Shown piece after piece: positions 1 to 8,738 of a stretch of DNA of 64,000 bases. Position 1 is the first letter of the stretch; each line of letters begins with the position of its first letter. The stretch is taken from the NCBI GenBank assembly GCA_009782175.1, contig WRKR01000010.1, forward strand, positions 1 to 64,000, read 5' to 3'. Both the position numbers and the translations under genes were made by a program. The notes under the pieces were generated by a model. The model was not told where the DNA came from. It worked only from the letters and a program-made list of their open reading frames with translations, and ran no database searches. This stretch comes from Cystobacterineae bacterium. Its GTDB lineage: Bacteria; Myxococcota; Myxococcia; Myxococcales; Myxococcaceae.

Positions 1-120
1 CTCGCCCGCCTCGACCTCATGTCCAAGCGGAGCGGAGGGAATGAAGAAAAAGCATCCTTTTTCTTCATTCATGGAGCGTAGTGCAGGCGAGCTTTAGCTC
101 GCCTCAATTGAAACCGGTCT
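1..120 (+). repeat. Dispersed MITE-like repeat, copy A (left end cut by window)
   Basis: This copy aligns base for base with 49965-50083. It holds a perfect 14-bp hairpin (arms 39-52 and 57-70, loop CATC) and a perfect 8-bp hairpin (arms 85-92 and 97-104, loop TTTA). It ends in the box CAATTGAAACCGGTCT (105-120). A second, weaker box ending in CGGTCT follows at 139-149. By comparison with copy E, about 47 bp of its left end lie outside the window. No gene is seen in 1-335. Confidence 0.7.
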
Positions 121-164
121 GGAGAATTACTTCAACCTGAAAACGGTCTAAAGCAAAACAAAGC

Positions 165-199
165 AGGCGTCACTCTCCTGGAGCGGCGCCTTCTTTTTT
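165..199 (+). terminator. Probable Rho-independent terminator
   Basis: A short GC-rich inverted repeat (AGGCG at 165-169, CGCCT at 187-191) encloses a further CTCC/GGAG pairing. It is followed on the plus strand by a T-rich run, TTCTTTTTT. It would end a plus-strand transcript that starts left of the window. The stem is short, so the call is moderate. Confidence 0.4.
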
Positions 200-335
200 G
201 TTTCCCCAGGCATTTAAAAGAGGGGGCTCTTGGCTAACAAAAACCTATATAACTGCTGCCCCCTTGGGTGGAGAGCGGTGGAGGCACAGGGAATAGGCCC
301 TCATAAAACCTTTCAACCGGTGCAAAACACAAAAC

Positions 336-1733
336 TCATATATGGGTTGGCCTGCCCAAAGTCATTTCTGCCGCCTCTTTCATAATTTCAGAGAGCGTCG
401 GGTGTGCATGTATGGTGCGTGCAATGTCTTCCGTCGTACTTTCCAGGCGCAAGGCAATGCAGGCTTCGGCCAGCAACTCCGTGGCATGCGGCCCCACCAG
501 GTGTATACCCAGCACCTCGTCATATTTTTTGTCGGCTACCATTTTGGCAAGGCCTATGGCTTGGTTGGAAATGCCGGCTTTGCTAATGGCTGAAAAAGGG
601 AAAATGCCCGTCTTCACCTCATAGCCCTTCTCTTTGGCCTTCTTCTCACTCAGGCCCACCGAGGCCACCTCGGGAAAGCCATAGGTGGCGCTTGGAATTC
701 TGTCATAGCGGATGGGCTCCACCCTCTTGCCAGCCAGGTGCTCCACCGCAAGCACGGCCTGCGCAGAGGCCACATGCGCCAACATCGGCGTGGGGCAAAT
801 GTCGCCAATGGCATAAACATGGGGCTCCACCGTGCGTTGGAAAGCATCCACAGGCACAAAACCCTTTCCGTCCAACACAATGGCCGTATTCTCAAGCCCC
901 ACTCCAGAGGTTGCCGGGGCACGCCCCACCGCTGACAGCAAATATTCTGCCTCAAGCAGCTTTGTCTCCTCCCCCTGCTTTGTCAGCACCTTCACACCCT
1001 TGGGCCCCGCTTCTATGCTTTCCAGGGAGGTCCCCAAGGCCAACTTCATTTTTTTCCGCTTCAGGTGCTTCTCTAACTCCTTAGAAATGTCCTCATCTTC
1101 AAAAGGCAATATGTGGGGCATGTATTCTACCAAAGTCACCTGCGTGCCCAGTTGGTTGAAAATGGAAGCAAACTCAGTCCCCACCGCACCGGCCCCCAAT
1201 ACAATGAGGCTTGAGGGTATATGGGGAATTTCCAACATAAAATCCGAGTTTAATACCCGATGACCATCCACCGCCACATTGGACAGGGGGCGTGGAATGG
1301 AGCCTGTCGCCAAAATAATGTGCCTGGCTTGGAGCAGCTTTTTCGCCTCCGGCATGGCTACTTCCACTTGCCCTTTGCCCAACAGGCGGCCATGGCCATA
1401 AACCACCTCCACATTGTTTTTCTTCATGAGGAAGTCAATGCCTGAAGCGCCCTTGTTAACAACCTTGGCTTTGTGCGCCTGCGCAGCTTCCCAGTTGAGG
1501 CGCGGCTTCTCCAACTCTATGCCGAATGTGGCAGCTTCTAATATGTGGGAATAAAGCTCTGCCGTCCATAACAGGCACTTGGTGGGAATGCAGCCTCGGT
1601 GCAAACAAGTGCCTCCAAGCTTTTCCTCTTTCTCAACAAGGGCTGTCTTCAGGCCCAGCTGCCCTGCGCGTATGGCCGCAACATAGCCGCCTGGGCCACT
1701 GCCTATAATAACCAAATCCAAAATTTCAGCCAT
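336..1733 (-). CDS. lpdA: Dihydrolipoyl dehydrogenase (E3)
   Basis: This is the FAD flavoprotein that reoxidises dihydrolipoamide with NAD+ in the pyruvate and 2-oxoglutarate dehydrogenase or glycine cleavage complexes. The N-terminal FAD motif GSGPGGYVAAIRAGQ is followed by the redox-active disulfide segment GGTCLHRGCIPTK. A second Rossmann motif (VLGAGAVGTEFASIF) binds NAD, and the C-terminal dimer domain carries the active-site HAHPTLSE motif. The length of about 465 residues is normal for the family. The ATG at 1733 is preferred to the one at 1739 because GAGG lies 7 nt upstream of it. No E1, E2 or lipoate genes are next to it, so its partner complex is not shown here. Confidence 0.96.
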   Translation of the reverse strand: MAEILDLVIIGSGPGGYVAAIRAGQLGLKTALVEKEEKLGGTCLHRGCIPTKCLLWTAELYSHILEAATFGIELEKPRLNWEAAQAHKAKVVNKGASGIDFLMKKNNVEVVYGHGRLLGKGQVEVAMPEAKKLLQARHIILATGSIPRPLSNVAVDGHRVLNSDFMLEIPHIPSSLIVLGAGAVGTEFASIFNQLGTQVTLVEYMPHILPFEDEDISKELEKHLKRKKMKLALGTSLESIEAGPKGVKVLTKQGEETKLLEAEYLLSAVGRAPATSGVGLENTAIVLDGKGFVPVDAFQRTVEPHVYAIGDICPTPMLAHVASAQAVLAVEHLAGKRVEPIRYDRIPSATYGFPEVASVGLSEKKAKEKGYEVKTGIFPFSAISKAGISNQAIGLAKMVADKKYDEVLGIHLVGPHATELLAEACIALRLESTTEDIARTIHAHPTLSEIMKEAAEMTLGRPTHI

Positions 1734-1829
1734 GGGCATACCTCATATGCGAGAGTCTCTTGGCCTGATAGCACCCTGGTGCTATAGCGCAAGTCTTGCG
1801 AGGCATTCGCGCCTTTTGGAGGTTTTTTT

Positions 1830-2012
1830 TTGCGCCCTTTCCCTATACGCACTTTGGTGCTCATGCTTTTGGCACTGGCCGCCTATGCCTTCCTCTATTG
1901 GAAAACAGGTGGCCCTCAACCTGTGCGTCAAAAACCGATACCTCCCGCTCCGGCTCCTGCCTCTCCCGCACCCTCGTCCATGCCCCTGGAGTCCATGCCC
2001 CTGGAAATGTAG
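1830..2012 (+). CDS. Small membrane-anchored Pro/Ala-rich peptide, TTG start
   Basis: An ORF of 60 residues has one hydrophobic segment (about residues 7-24, LVLMLLALAAYAFLYW) followed by a Pro/Ala/Ser-rich tail, which looks like a single-pass membrane or periplasmic-facing peptide. GGAGG at 1818-1822 lies 7 nt before the TTG start, the best initiation signal in the gap. The stop codon falls inside the first unit of the adjacent AT-rich tandem repeat. It is not recognised as a family. Two other frames are also open here, so it remains a prediction. Confidence 0.4.
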   Translation: MRPFPIRTLVLMLLALAAYAFLYWKTGGPQPVRQKPIPPAPAPASPAPSSMPLESMPLEM

Positions 2013-2190
2013 TTAACATAATATATTGAATGTAATGTAGTTAGCGTAATGTATTGAATTTAATGTGGTTAATGCAATGTATTGAATTTAACGTGGTTAA
2101 TGCAATGTAGTTAACGTAATGTATTGAATGTAATGTGGTTAATGCAATATAGTTAATGTAATGTATTAAATCTATTGTATTTAATGTATT
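2009..2190. repeat. AT-rich 28-bp tandem repeat made of two 14-bp half-units
   Basis: Degenerate units alternate two 14-bp modules of the form GTRGTTAAYGYAAT and GTATTGAATKTAAT across about 180 bp, between the small peptide and thiO. Some positions carry only one half-unit, so the array has lost or gained 14-bp modules. It is far more AT-rich than its flanks. It could be a protein-binding array, a DNA-unwinding or curvature element, or simple slippage. Confidence 0.8.
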
Positions 2191-2230
2191 TTAAGCAAGC
2201 CCCACTTCCTTCATGGGGAGGACATTTTTT

Positions 2231-3334
2231 ATGAGCGTACTCATTCTCGGAGGCGGAATCATCGGCCTGTCCATTGCTTATCAACTCGCGCGCCTGGGGA
2301 AAAGCTGCACGCTTATAGAGGCAGGTATTCCGGGGCAAGAGGCCTCTGCGGCGGCGGGGGGGATGATTGGGCCGCAAATGGAGGCCCATGAGCCGGGCCC
2401 TCTCTTGGAGTTGGGCCTCCTGAGCCGAAAGCTTTGGCCCACTTTTGTCGCCCAGCTTGAAAAGGATGCTCAAATGCCCGTTGAGCTTCGGCGCTTTGGC
2501 GCTATACGCGTGGCTTTGGAGCCAAGCCAAGCCAAAGAGTTGGAGCAAACCGCCCAATGGCAAAAGGCCCAGGGGCTGAGGCTTGAGTTGCTGGATACAC
2601 ATGAGGCGCGTGCTTTGGAGCCTGCCCTCTCCCCTGGTGTGTTGAAGGCCCTCCACTTCCCTGAGGACTTGCAGGTGGACTCCCCTGCCCTCCTGCGCGC
2701 CCTGCTGGCCGCCACCCTCAACCTCGGCGTCACCATTCAACGCAAAAAGGCCCAAGCCATTGTGGAGCGCCAAGGCCGCGTCATCGGGGCCATGGTTGAA
2801 GGCCAACAGCTGGAGGCAGAGCACGTTGTCGTCGCCATGGGGGCGTGGAGCTCCCTCTTGCAAGGCCTGCCCTTGCCCGCTCAATCCATATACCCCTATA
2901 GAGGACAAATGGTGGAGGTTGAAGGCCCAAGGCCCTTGTTCAGGCACTTCATCATGGCCACAGGTGCCTATGCAATACCCAGGACGGATGGACGCGTTAC
3001 GCTGGGGAGCACCATGGAAAATGTGGGCTTTAACAAAAGCAACACCCCTCAGGGCCTTGGCCACATTTTAAGCATGGCCCAAAACTATTGCCCCCAACTG
3101 GGCACAGCCACTTTCCTCCGCTGCTTTGCAGGCCTTCGCCCAGCCACAACCGACACGCTCCCTCTGCTCTCCAAAACACCTCAAGGGCTTGTTTTGGCCA
3201 CCGGACATTTTCGCAATGGCATTGCTTTGGCTCCCATAACCGCACAGCTGGTGGCCGAGCTCGTCTGCGGAAAAACACCTTCCTTCGACTTAAGGCCTTT
3301 TTGCCATACACGCTTTGCCAACACCCCAACCTAA
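2231..3334 (+). CDS. thiO: Glycine oxidase ThiO, FAD-dependent
   Basis: A DAO-family flavoenzyme that oxidises glycine to iminoacetate for thiazole synthesis in the thiamine pathway. The N-terminus has a Rossmann FAD motif (LILGGGIIGLSIAYQLA) and the family segment EASAAAGGMIGPQ. The C-terminus has GLRPATTDTLPLL and a GHFRNGIALAP segment. GGGGAGG at 2215-2221 supports the ATG at 2231 rather than 2213, giving 367 residues. No thiG, thiS or thiC lies nearby. It leads a plus-strand run with the HD-GYP regulator, moaA and tyrS. Other small-amine oxidases of the DAO family are the alternative. Confidence 0.85.
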   Translation: MSVLILGGGIIGLSIAYQLARLGKSCTLIEAGIPGQEASAAAGGMIGPQMEAHEPGPLLELGLLSRKLWPTFVAQLEKDAQMPVELRRFGAIRVALEPSQAKELEQTAQWQKAQGLRLELLDTHEARALEPALSPGVLKALHFPEDLQVDSPALLRALLAATLNLGVTIQRKKAQAIVERQGRVIGAMVEGQQLEAEHVVVAMGAWSSLLQGLPLPAQSIYPYRGQMVEVEGPRPLFRHFIMATGAYAIPRTDGRVTLGSTMENVGFNKSNTPQGLGHILSMAQNYCPQLGTATFLRCFAGLRPATTDTLPLLSKTPQGLVLATGHFRNGIALAPITAQLVAELVCGKTPSFDLRPFCHTRFANTPT

Positions 3335-3343
3335 ACAAAAACC

Positions 3344-4468
3344 ATGGCCAGCAACAGCAATGAGCATTCCATACAAAACATTTTAATTGTTGATGATGAT
3401 CCTGCTGTGCGCGATGTGCTTTCGGTGCTTCTGGAAGAAGAAGGCTACCCATGCACCGTCGCACATGAGGCAGAAGCTGCCCTGAAAATGCTGGAAAACA
3501 CCCCCTTCTCCCTGGTGATCAGCGACGTCAAAATGCCTGGCAAAAGTGGGACTTGGTTGCTTGAAAAAATTCGAGAGCGACATGCGGGAACTCCCGTCAT
3601 TATGCTGACAGCTTTGGGTGAAGCGGAATTGGCTGTCGGTTGCCTGCGTATAGGCGCTTCGGACTATCTCCTCAAGCCACCTAAAATAACGGAGCTCGTC
3701 CGCTCCATTGAGCGCGTCCAGGCCAAAAAAAGCATTGAGTTGGCACAAGAGCGCTATCAACGGGAGTTGGAGGCCACGGTGGCCTCTCGCACGCGTGAAT
3801 TGCAAACAGCTCTCAAAAACGTCAACCAAAGCTATCAAAATACGCTGTTGGCACTCGTCGCCGCATTGGATGCCAGAGAGCAGGAAACCTCTGAGCACTC
3901 ATTGCGTGTCGTCGCTTATGCCTTGGCCATTGCCAGGCAATTGGAGCTGAGCAGCAAGGAGTTGCAAATTATTGGGCAAGGCGCCTTGTTGCATGACATT
4001 GGAAAAATAGGCGTGCCCGACGCCGTCTTGCTGAAACCCGGACAGTTGACGCCAGAAGAGTGGGAGCAAATGCGCCGCCACCCTCTTGTCGGCTATCAGA
4101 TGATCAAACCCATCCCCTTCCTGAGTGAGGCTGCTGAAATTATTTTAAGCCACCATGAGCATTATGATGGGACAGGCTATCCCCATGGACGAATGGCAGA
4201 AGAAATCCCCATTGGAGCGCGGATTTTTGCCATTGCGGATGCTTTGGATGCCATGACACGCGACCGCCCTTATAGAAAAGGGATGGCGCTCTCTTTGGCC
4301 CTGAAAGAAATTACCCGTTATGCCCACCAACAGTTTGATCCGCTGGTCGTCAAAGCTTTCTTGTCCATAGGAGAAAAAGAGTTGCTGCACCTTTGCAATG
4401 AGCTCCACAGCAAACCCTTGTGGCATGAAGCCTTAACGGATCAGCTGGTGAATGCCGATTTTAGATGA
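3344..4468 (+). CDS. Response regulator with HD-GYP phosphodiesterase domain (RpfG-like)
   Basis: Residues about 10-125 form a receiver domain: acidic pocket VDDDP, phospho-acceptor Asp in ISDVKMPG, and Lys in LLKPP. A coiled-coil linker (about 130-165) follows. The HD-GYP domain (about 165-350) has the metal motif HDIGKIGVPD and the signature HHEHYDGTGYP. HD-GYP domains hydrolyse cyclic di-GMP, so this is a phosphorylation-controlled enzyme that lowers c-di-GMP. Nine bases separate it from thiO and it overlaps moaA by 4 bp. No partner histidine kinase is in the window. All key residues appear intact. Confidence 0.93.
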   Translation: MASNSNEHSIQNILIVDDDPAVRDVLSVLLEEEGYPCTVAHEAEAALKMLENTPFSLVISDVKMPGKSGTWLLEKIRERHAGTPVIMLTALGEAELAVGCLRIGASDYLLKPPKITELVRSIERVQAKKSIELAQERYQRELEATVASRTRELQTALKNVNQSYQNTLLALVAALDAREQETSEHSLRVVAYALAIARQLELSSKELQIIGQGALLHDIGKIGVPDAVLLKPGQLTPEEWEQMRRHPLVGYQMIKPIPFLSEAAEIILSHHEHYDGTGYPHGRMAEEIPIGARIFAIADALDAMTRDRPYRKGMALSLALKEITRYAHQQFDPLVVKAFLSIGEKELLHLCNELHSKPLWHEALTDQLVNADFR

Positions 4469-5487
4469 TCTTCGATGCTCACCATAGAGGCATGTCGGAT
4501 TTGCGCCTCTCGCTGACAGACAGGTGCAACCTGCGTTGCTTTTATTGCATGCCACGCACCCACTATAACTGGTTGCCCAAAGCCGACATGCTCTCCTTTG
4601 AAGAAATTTCTTCTCTCGTCGAGCTCTTCCTCTCCATGGGCGTCCACAAGCTGCGCCTGACGGGCGGAGAGCCTTTGTTGCGCAAAAACCTCACAAAACT
4701 GATCTGCCTGCTGGCCAACAAACCACAACTGGAAGACTTTGCACTCACCACCAACGGCGTAGCACTTGCTCCATTGGCTTTGTCCCTCAAAGAAGCGGGG
4801 TTGCACCGGCTCACCGTGAGTTTGGACAGCTTGCAACCCCAACGTTTTGAGCACATATCCAAACGCAACAGCCACCGCCAAGTGCTCCAAGGCATTGACG
4901 CCGCCACCCAAGCCGGCTTTCCTAAAAAATTGAAGCTGGACTCCGTCATCATCCGTGGCTTCAACGATGACGAGTTGCCTGCATTGCTCCACTTCGCGCA
5001 TGAGAGGAATGTGGAAATCCGCTTCATTGAATATATGGACGTGGCGGGGGCTCTGGGCTGGTCCTGGGAGCAGGTGGTTGTGCGCCAAGAAATGCTCAGG
5101 CGCATTGAGCAAAGCTTTGGCACTGCCCTTGCCCTCGAAGCAGCAGATGCCGCCCCTGCCCAACGCTATCAACTGAGCAATGGCACCACCTTCGGAATCA
5201 TCGCCTCCGCCTCTGCCCCCTTCTGTGAGAAATGTAACCGCATACGCCTGAGTGCCGACGGCAAACTGTTTGCCTGCCTCTATGCCAGTGAAGGTTTGGA
5301 CTTGAAAAAAGAATTGCGCGCCGGAAAAACACCCTCGGAATTGCAACAACTCATCCACTCTTTCTGGAAACAACGCACAGAAAAAGGCGCAGAGCAAAGG
5401 CTTCAATTAAAAAACCGGAGAGCCTTCAAAACAGAAAAAGAGCTCCTCGAAAACCCCCACCTTGAAATGCATAAACGCGGAGGCTAA
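4465..5487 (+). CDS. moaA: GTP 3',8-cyclase MoaA, radical SAM
   Basis: Catalyses the first step of molybdenum cofactor synthesis, turning GTP into the 3',8-cyclised precursor of cyclic pyranopterin. The radical-SAM cluster motif is CNLRCFYC near residue 20, followed by the SAM-binding LTGGEPLLR. The second C-terminal cluster ligands are in CEKCNRIRLSADGKLFAC. The protein ends in the Gly-Gly dipeptide needed for MoaA activity. At 340 residues it is slightly longer than usual. Its ATG overlaps the regulator's TGA. No other moa, moe or mob gene is in view. Confidence 0.93.
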   Translation: MIFDAHHRGMSDLRLSLTDRCNLRCFYCMPRTHYNWLPKADMLSFEEISSLVELFLSMGVHKLRLTGGEPLLRKNLTKLICLLANKPQLEDFALTTNGVALAPLALSLKEAGLHRLTVSLDSLQPQRFEHISKRNSHRQVLQGIDAATQAGFPKKLKLDSVIIRGFNDDELPALLHFAHERNVEIRFIEYMDVAGALGWSWEQVVVRQEMLRRIEQSFGTALALEAADAAPAQRYQLSNGTTFGIIASASAPFCEKCNRIRLSADGKLFACLYASEGLDLKKELRAGKTPSELQQLIHSFWKQRTEKGAEQRLQLKNRRAFKTEKELLENPHLEMHKRGG

Positions 5488-5573
5488 TAAGCCAACGGAG
5501 CGCACTTCAAGTGCATAACTTGAGCAAAATGAAGTAGTGGAAGCGCTCTCGTTCCTCGCTTTTTGAGTTTGAC

Positions 5574-6833
5574 ATGCCCTCTTATATTCAAACAACCCCG
5601 GAAGAGCAGCTTCTTGAAACCACCCGCGCCTGTGTGGAGCTCCACTCTAAAAAGGAGCTTTTGGAAAAATTCAAACGTGCCTCTGCTGAAAAAAAACCCC
5701 TAACCATTAAAGTAGGCTTCGACCCCAGTCGGCCTGACTTGCATTTGGGGCACACTTTGCTGCTCATGCGCATGCGCCGCTTTCAACAATTTGGCCATAA
5801 AGTTGTTTTTCTCATTGGCGATTTTACGGCGATGATTGGAGACCCTTCGGGGAAAAACCTCACCCGCCCAGCTTTAAGCCGCGATGAAGTTTCTGCCAAT
5901 GCCGAAACCTATAAAAAACAGGTTTTCAAAATTTTGGATCCACAACAAACAGAAGTCCGTTTCAACTCAGAGTGGTTGGACGCTCTGGGCACCGAAGGGC
6001 TTGTGCGCTTGGCCTCCCATTATTCCGTCGCAAGAATGCTTGAGCGCGATGACTTTAAACAGCGCTTTCGCGAAGGGCGCACCATCACCTTGCATGAATT
6101 TCTCTATCCACTGCTTCAAGCCTATGACTCTGTCGTCCTCAAAGCGGATGTGGAGTTGGGCTCTACGGACCAAATTTTTAACCTGCTTGTGGGCCGTCAC
6201 CTCATGAGGGATCATGGGCTTGTGCCTCAAGTCGTCATGACAGGCCCCATTTTGGAAGGCATTGATGCACATATGGAAGAAGGGCGGCTTGTGGGAGACA
6301 AAATGTCCAAAAGCCTCGGAAACTATGTGGGCATTGACGAGCCTCCCGAGCAGATTTTCGGAAAACTCATGTCCATTTCGGATGAGTTGATGTGGCGTTA
6401 TTTTGAATTGCTCTCCTCCAAAAATACCCAAGAGCTTTCGGCGTTGAAACAAGCAACGCTCCTCGGTGAGAAAAACCCCAAAGACGCAAAAATAGAGCTG
6501 GCTTTAGAAATGACACAGCGCTTCTGCGGCCATGAAGCTGCACAAAAAGCTGCGGAAGCGTTTGAGCGACGTTTTTCCCGCAAAGAAATAAACGCTGAAA
6601 GCTTTGCATGCAAAGAGTTGCGCCTTGAAGGAGTGGCCACATGCTCTCTTGCCAAAATTCTCGCGCAAACACAGCTGGCAGACTCCGCCTCACAAGCGCG
6701 CAGGCTTCTGGAGCAAGGAGGCGTGCGCGTCAACCACAACAAAGTCAGCAACGCCAAAGCAGAGTTGGAAGCCGGCGAATATCTCATTCAGGTGGGAAAA
6801 CTCAAAGGCCTGCGGCTAAAATTGTTGCCCTAG
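5574..6833 (+). CDS. tyrS: Tyrosyl-tRNA synthetase
   Basis: A class I aminoacyl-tRNA synthetase that charges tRNA-Tyr. The HIGH motif appears as HLGH in RPDLHLGHTLLL and the KMSKS loop is intact in GDKMSKSLGNYVG. The last 60-70 residues form an S4 RNA-binding domain (LLEQGGVRVNHNKVSN). The length, 419 residues, is standard. It is the last gene of the plus-strand run, 86 bp after moaA, and converges on pyrF with only 20 bp between the stops. The ribosome site before the ATG is weak (GAG). Confidence 0.96.
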   Translation: MPSYIQTTPEEQLLETTRACVELHSKKELLEKFKRASAEKKPLTIKVGFDPSRPDLHLGHTLLLMRMRRFQQFGHKVVFLIGDFTAMIGDPSGKNLTRPALSRDEVSANAETYKKQVFKILDPQQTEVRFNSEWLDALGTEGLVRLASHYSVARMLERDDFKQRFREGRTITLHEFLYPLLQAYDSVVLKADVELGSTDQIFNLLVGRHLMRDHGLVPQVVMTGPILEGIDAHMEEGRLVGDKMSKSLGNYVGIDEPPEQIFGKLMSISDELMWRYFELLSSKNTQELSALKQATLLGEKNPKDAKIELALEMTQRFCGHEAAQKAAEAFERRFSRKEINAESFACKELRLEGVATCSLAKILAQTQLADSASQARRLLEQGGVRVNHNKVSNAKAELEAGEYLIQVGKLKGLRLKLLP

Positions 6834-6853
6834 GGCCTCTTCCCTTGCTTTTT

Positions 6854-7582
6854 TTAAATTTCTTCCAAAGCTTTTGTTGCTTCTTCTTCTAATAAGCATG
6901 CGGCTTGCTGTGGGTTTGGGGCCTCATAGATGGGCCTGCCGACAACCAACAAATCCGCCCCTGAAAGAATGGCCTGTCTTGGGGTTTGCACTCGGTATTG
7001 GTCTGCCTTTTTTCCTCCTTGAGGCCTTATGCCAGGGGTGCACAGCAGCATGGGGTTTCCCAACTGCCGCCTCAATGCAGGTACTTCTTCAACAGAGCAC
7101 ACCAAGCCTGAAATGCCTGCCTCTTTTGCCAGGCATGCCAAACGCTCCACCTGTGAGTGGAGCCCACCTAAAACCCCTACTGTCTCCATGGCGGCCTCAT
7201 CCATGGACGTCAACACCGTCACAGCCAACAATTGGGGAGGAGGGTGGCCACCCCGTGCAGCCCCTTGGGCCGCCCCCTCCAGGGCAGCACAAAGCATGGC
7301 CTTTCCACCTGAGGCATGCACCGTCAAATAGTCAACGCCCATGGAAGCTGCATGTGCTGAGGCCAAGGCTACGGTGTTGGGAATGTCGTGCAATTTGAGA
7401 TCTAAAAAAACACGCGCCCCAAGCTTGCGGAAAAGCTCCACCGCCTTGGGGCCATGCTCGACAAAAAGCGAAAGGCCAATTTTGACCACCCCAAAATGTA
7501 GAGCCACTTGAGCATAAAGCCGCTGTGCCAACTCTAAAGGGAGGTCCGCCGCTAAAACCAGCTTTTCAGCGGCCTTTCTCAC
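6854..7582 (-). CDS. pyrF: Orotidine 5'-phosphate decarboxylase
   Basis: Final step of UMP synthesis: decarboxylation of OMP. The catalytic Asp-Lys-Asp tetrad region is intact in FLDLKLHDIPNTV, and the phosphate-binding end is present (TPGIRPQGG, then LLVVGRPIYEAPNP). At 242 residues it fits the short bacterial PyrF group. It starts with GTG at 7582, overlapping the stop of the upstream thioredoxin-like lipoprotein gene by 4 bp (GTGA), so the two are translationally coupled. Confidence 0.95.
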   Translation of the reverse strand: MRKAAEKLVLAADLPLELAQRLYAQVALHFGVVKIGLSLFVEHGPKAVELFRKLGARVFLDLKLHDIPNTVALASAHAASMGVDYLTVHASGGKAMLCAALEGAAQGAARGGHPPPQLLAVTVLTSMDEAAMETVGVLGGLHSQVERLACLAKEAGISGLVCSVEEVPALRRQLGNPMLLCTPGIRPQGGKKADQYRVQTPRQAILSGADLLVVGRPIYEAPNPQQAACLLEEEATKALEEI

Positions 7583-8607
7583 TGGGCTTTCAAGGCCTGC
7601 TCTATTATTTCTTTGAAGTTTTCAATGGGCTGCGCACCACTCAACAGCACACCGTTAATGAAGAATGCCGGCGTCCCTTCAACACCTGCCCGCTTGCCCG
7701 CCCTCATGTCTTTTTTAACGGTTTCAGCATGTCGCCCAGAGTCCAGGCATTCTGCAAACTTGAGCGCCTCCAAGGCCAGCGTTTTGGCATGCTCCTTCAA
7801 GTCTTCAATGTCCAACTTGCTTTGGTTCTCAAACAACAGATCATGGTATTCCCAAAACTTGCCCTGATCATGCGCACAAAGTGCCGCTTCGGCAGCTTTG
7901 GGGGCCTTTGCATGAAATTTCAGAGGGAAATTGCGGAAATATAATTTCACCTCTGTGGGATAGGCCTTCACCACCTCCGCAATGGTTTCAGCGCCTTTTC
8001 GGCAAAAGGGGCATTCAAAATCTGAAAACTCGACAATGGTCACTTTGGCATTGTGAGGCCCCACAGAAGGGCCTATGGCTTCTATGCCCTCTTCAGTCAA
8101 CATAAACTTAAAGCCCGCCTCATCCAACCAAGCCTTCTGAATTTCTTGGGCAACTTTTTGGCTGGATTGGTTTCTCAGAAAGCCTTCAATCTGCCCACGC
8201 GCTTTTTCAAAGGTCATCTCCGGGGGCATTCTGGAGCGGTTTTCTTCATACATGGCCAGAATTGCTGCTTCTGTAGGAGGCTCTGTGCGGGCTTGAATTT
8301 CCTTATTCATAAAAACTCTTGCCGGCATCTCTTCTTGCTTGGCTTTCTCGTTGAGAATGGTCTCAAAAGCCATGTTCATCGCAACATTTTTTCTGAGGTT
8401 ATATAAACCAAGCTCCAGATCGACATCCTCCAGAGTGAGCGTCTTGTCGTTAAACACAGCAACAACCATGTCTGCGCGTTCAGCAGCAGTCCTCTCGGTG
8501 CTCTTTGGGGCGGTGCCCTTGGAAGCAGGAGGTGTACAAGCACTCAAGCCCAAAATGAAAACCAGTGAAGCAAAAGCCACATAAAAATATTTCGACATGT
8601 TCGACAT
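7579..8607 (-). CDS. Lipoprotein with SurA-like N-domain and DsbA-type thioredoxin domain
   Basis: A short signal peptide ends in a lipobox (LGLSAC), predicting a lipid-anchored envelope protein. Residues after it (about 45-170) resemble the SurA/PrsA N-terminal chaperone region. The C-terminal half is a DsbA/thioredoxin_4 domain with the active-site FECPFC and the cis-Pro segment GVEGTPAFFING. It probably oxidises or isomerises disulfides in the envelope. Several in-frame ATGs exist at 8643, 8619, 8607 and 8598. None has a good ribosome site, and 8607 or 8598 best fits a normal signal peptide. It is coupled to pyrF by a 4-bp overlap. Confidence 0.85.
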   Translation of the reverse strand: MSNMSKYFYVAFASLVFILGLSACTPPASKGTAPKSTERTAAERADMVVAVFNDKTLTLEDVDLELGLYNLRKNVAMNMAFETILNEKAKQEEMPARVFMNKEIQARTEPPTEAAILAMYEENRSRMPPEMTFEKARGQIEGFLRNQSSQKVAQEIQKAWLDEAGFKFMLTEEGIEAIGPSVGPHNAKVTIVEFSDFECPFCRKGAETIAEVVKAYPTEVKLYFRNFPLKFHAKAPKAAEAALCAHDQGKFWEYHDLLFENQSKLDIEDLKEHAKTLALEALKFAECLDSGRHAETVKKDMRAGKRAGVEGTPAFFINGVLLSGAQPIENFKEIIEQALKAQ

Positions 8608-8655
8608 GCTGGAGCTCATATGCTGAAACATGGCCAAGCGCAAGGCTTTGCTTTG

Positions 8656-8738
8656 TCATTGAGCGCACGGCTATGCAGTGCGCGGCGAAGGTGAACAGTC
8701 ATTGAGCGCACGGCTATGCAGTGCGCGGCGAAGGTGAA
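8656..8738. repeat. 43-bp tandem duplication covering the lpxC 3' end
   Basis: A 40-bp sequence at 8656-8695 recurs exactly at 8699-8738, a period of 43 bp. The copy at 8699 holds the last eight lpxC codons and its stop. The other copy is an untranslated duplicate just downstream. Each contains a short hairpin (GCGCAC and GTGCGC arms, 9-nt loop) that could act as a weak terminator or 3'-end stabiliser. Confidence 0.9.

Noticed and set aside
2009-2190. Possible CRISPR or replication iterons
   Set aside because: No spacers separate the units. No replication initiator or partition gene is nearby, so an origin is not supported.
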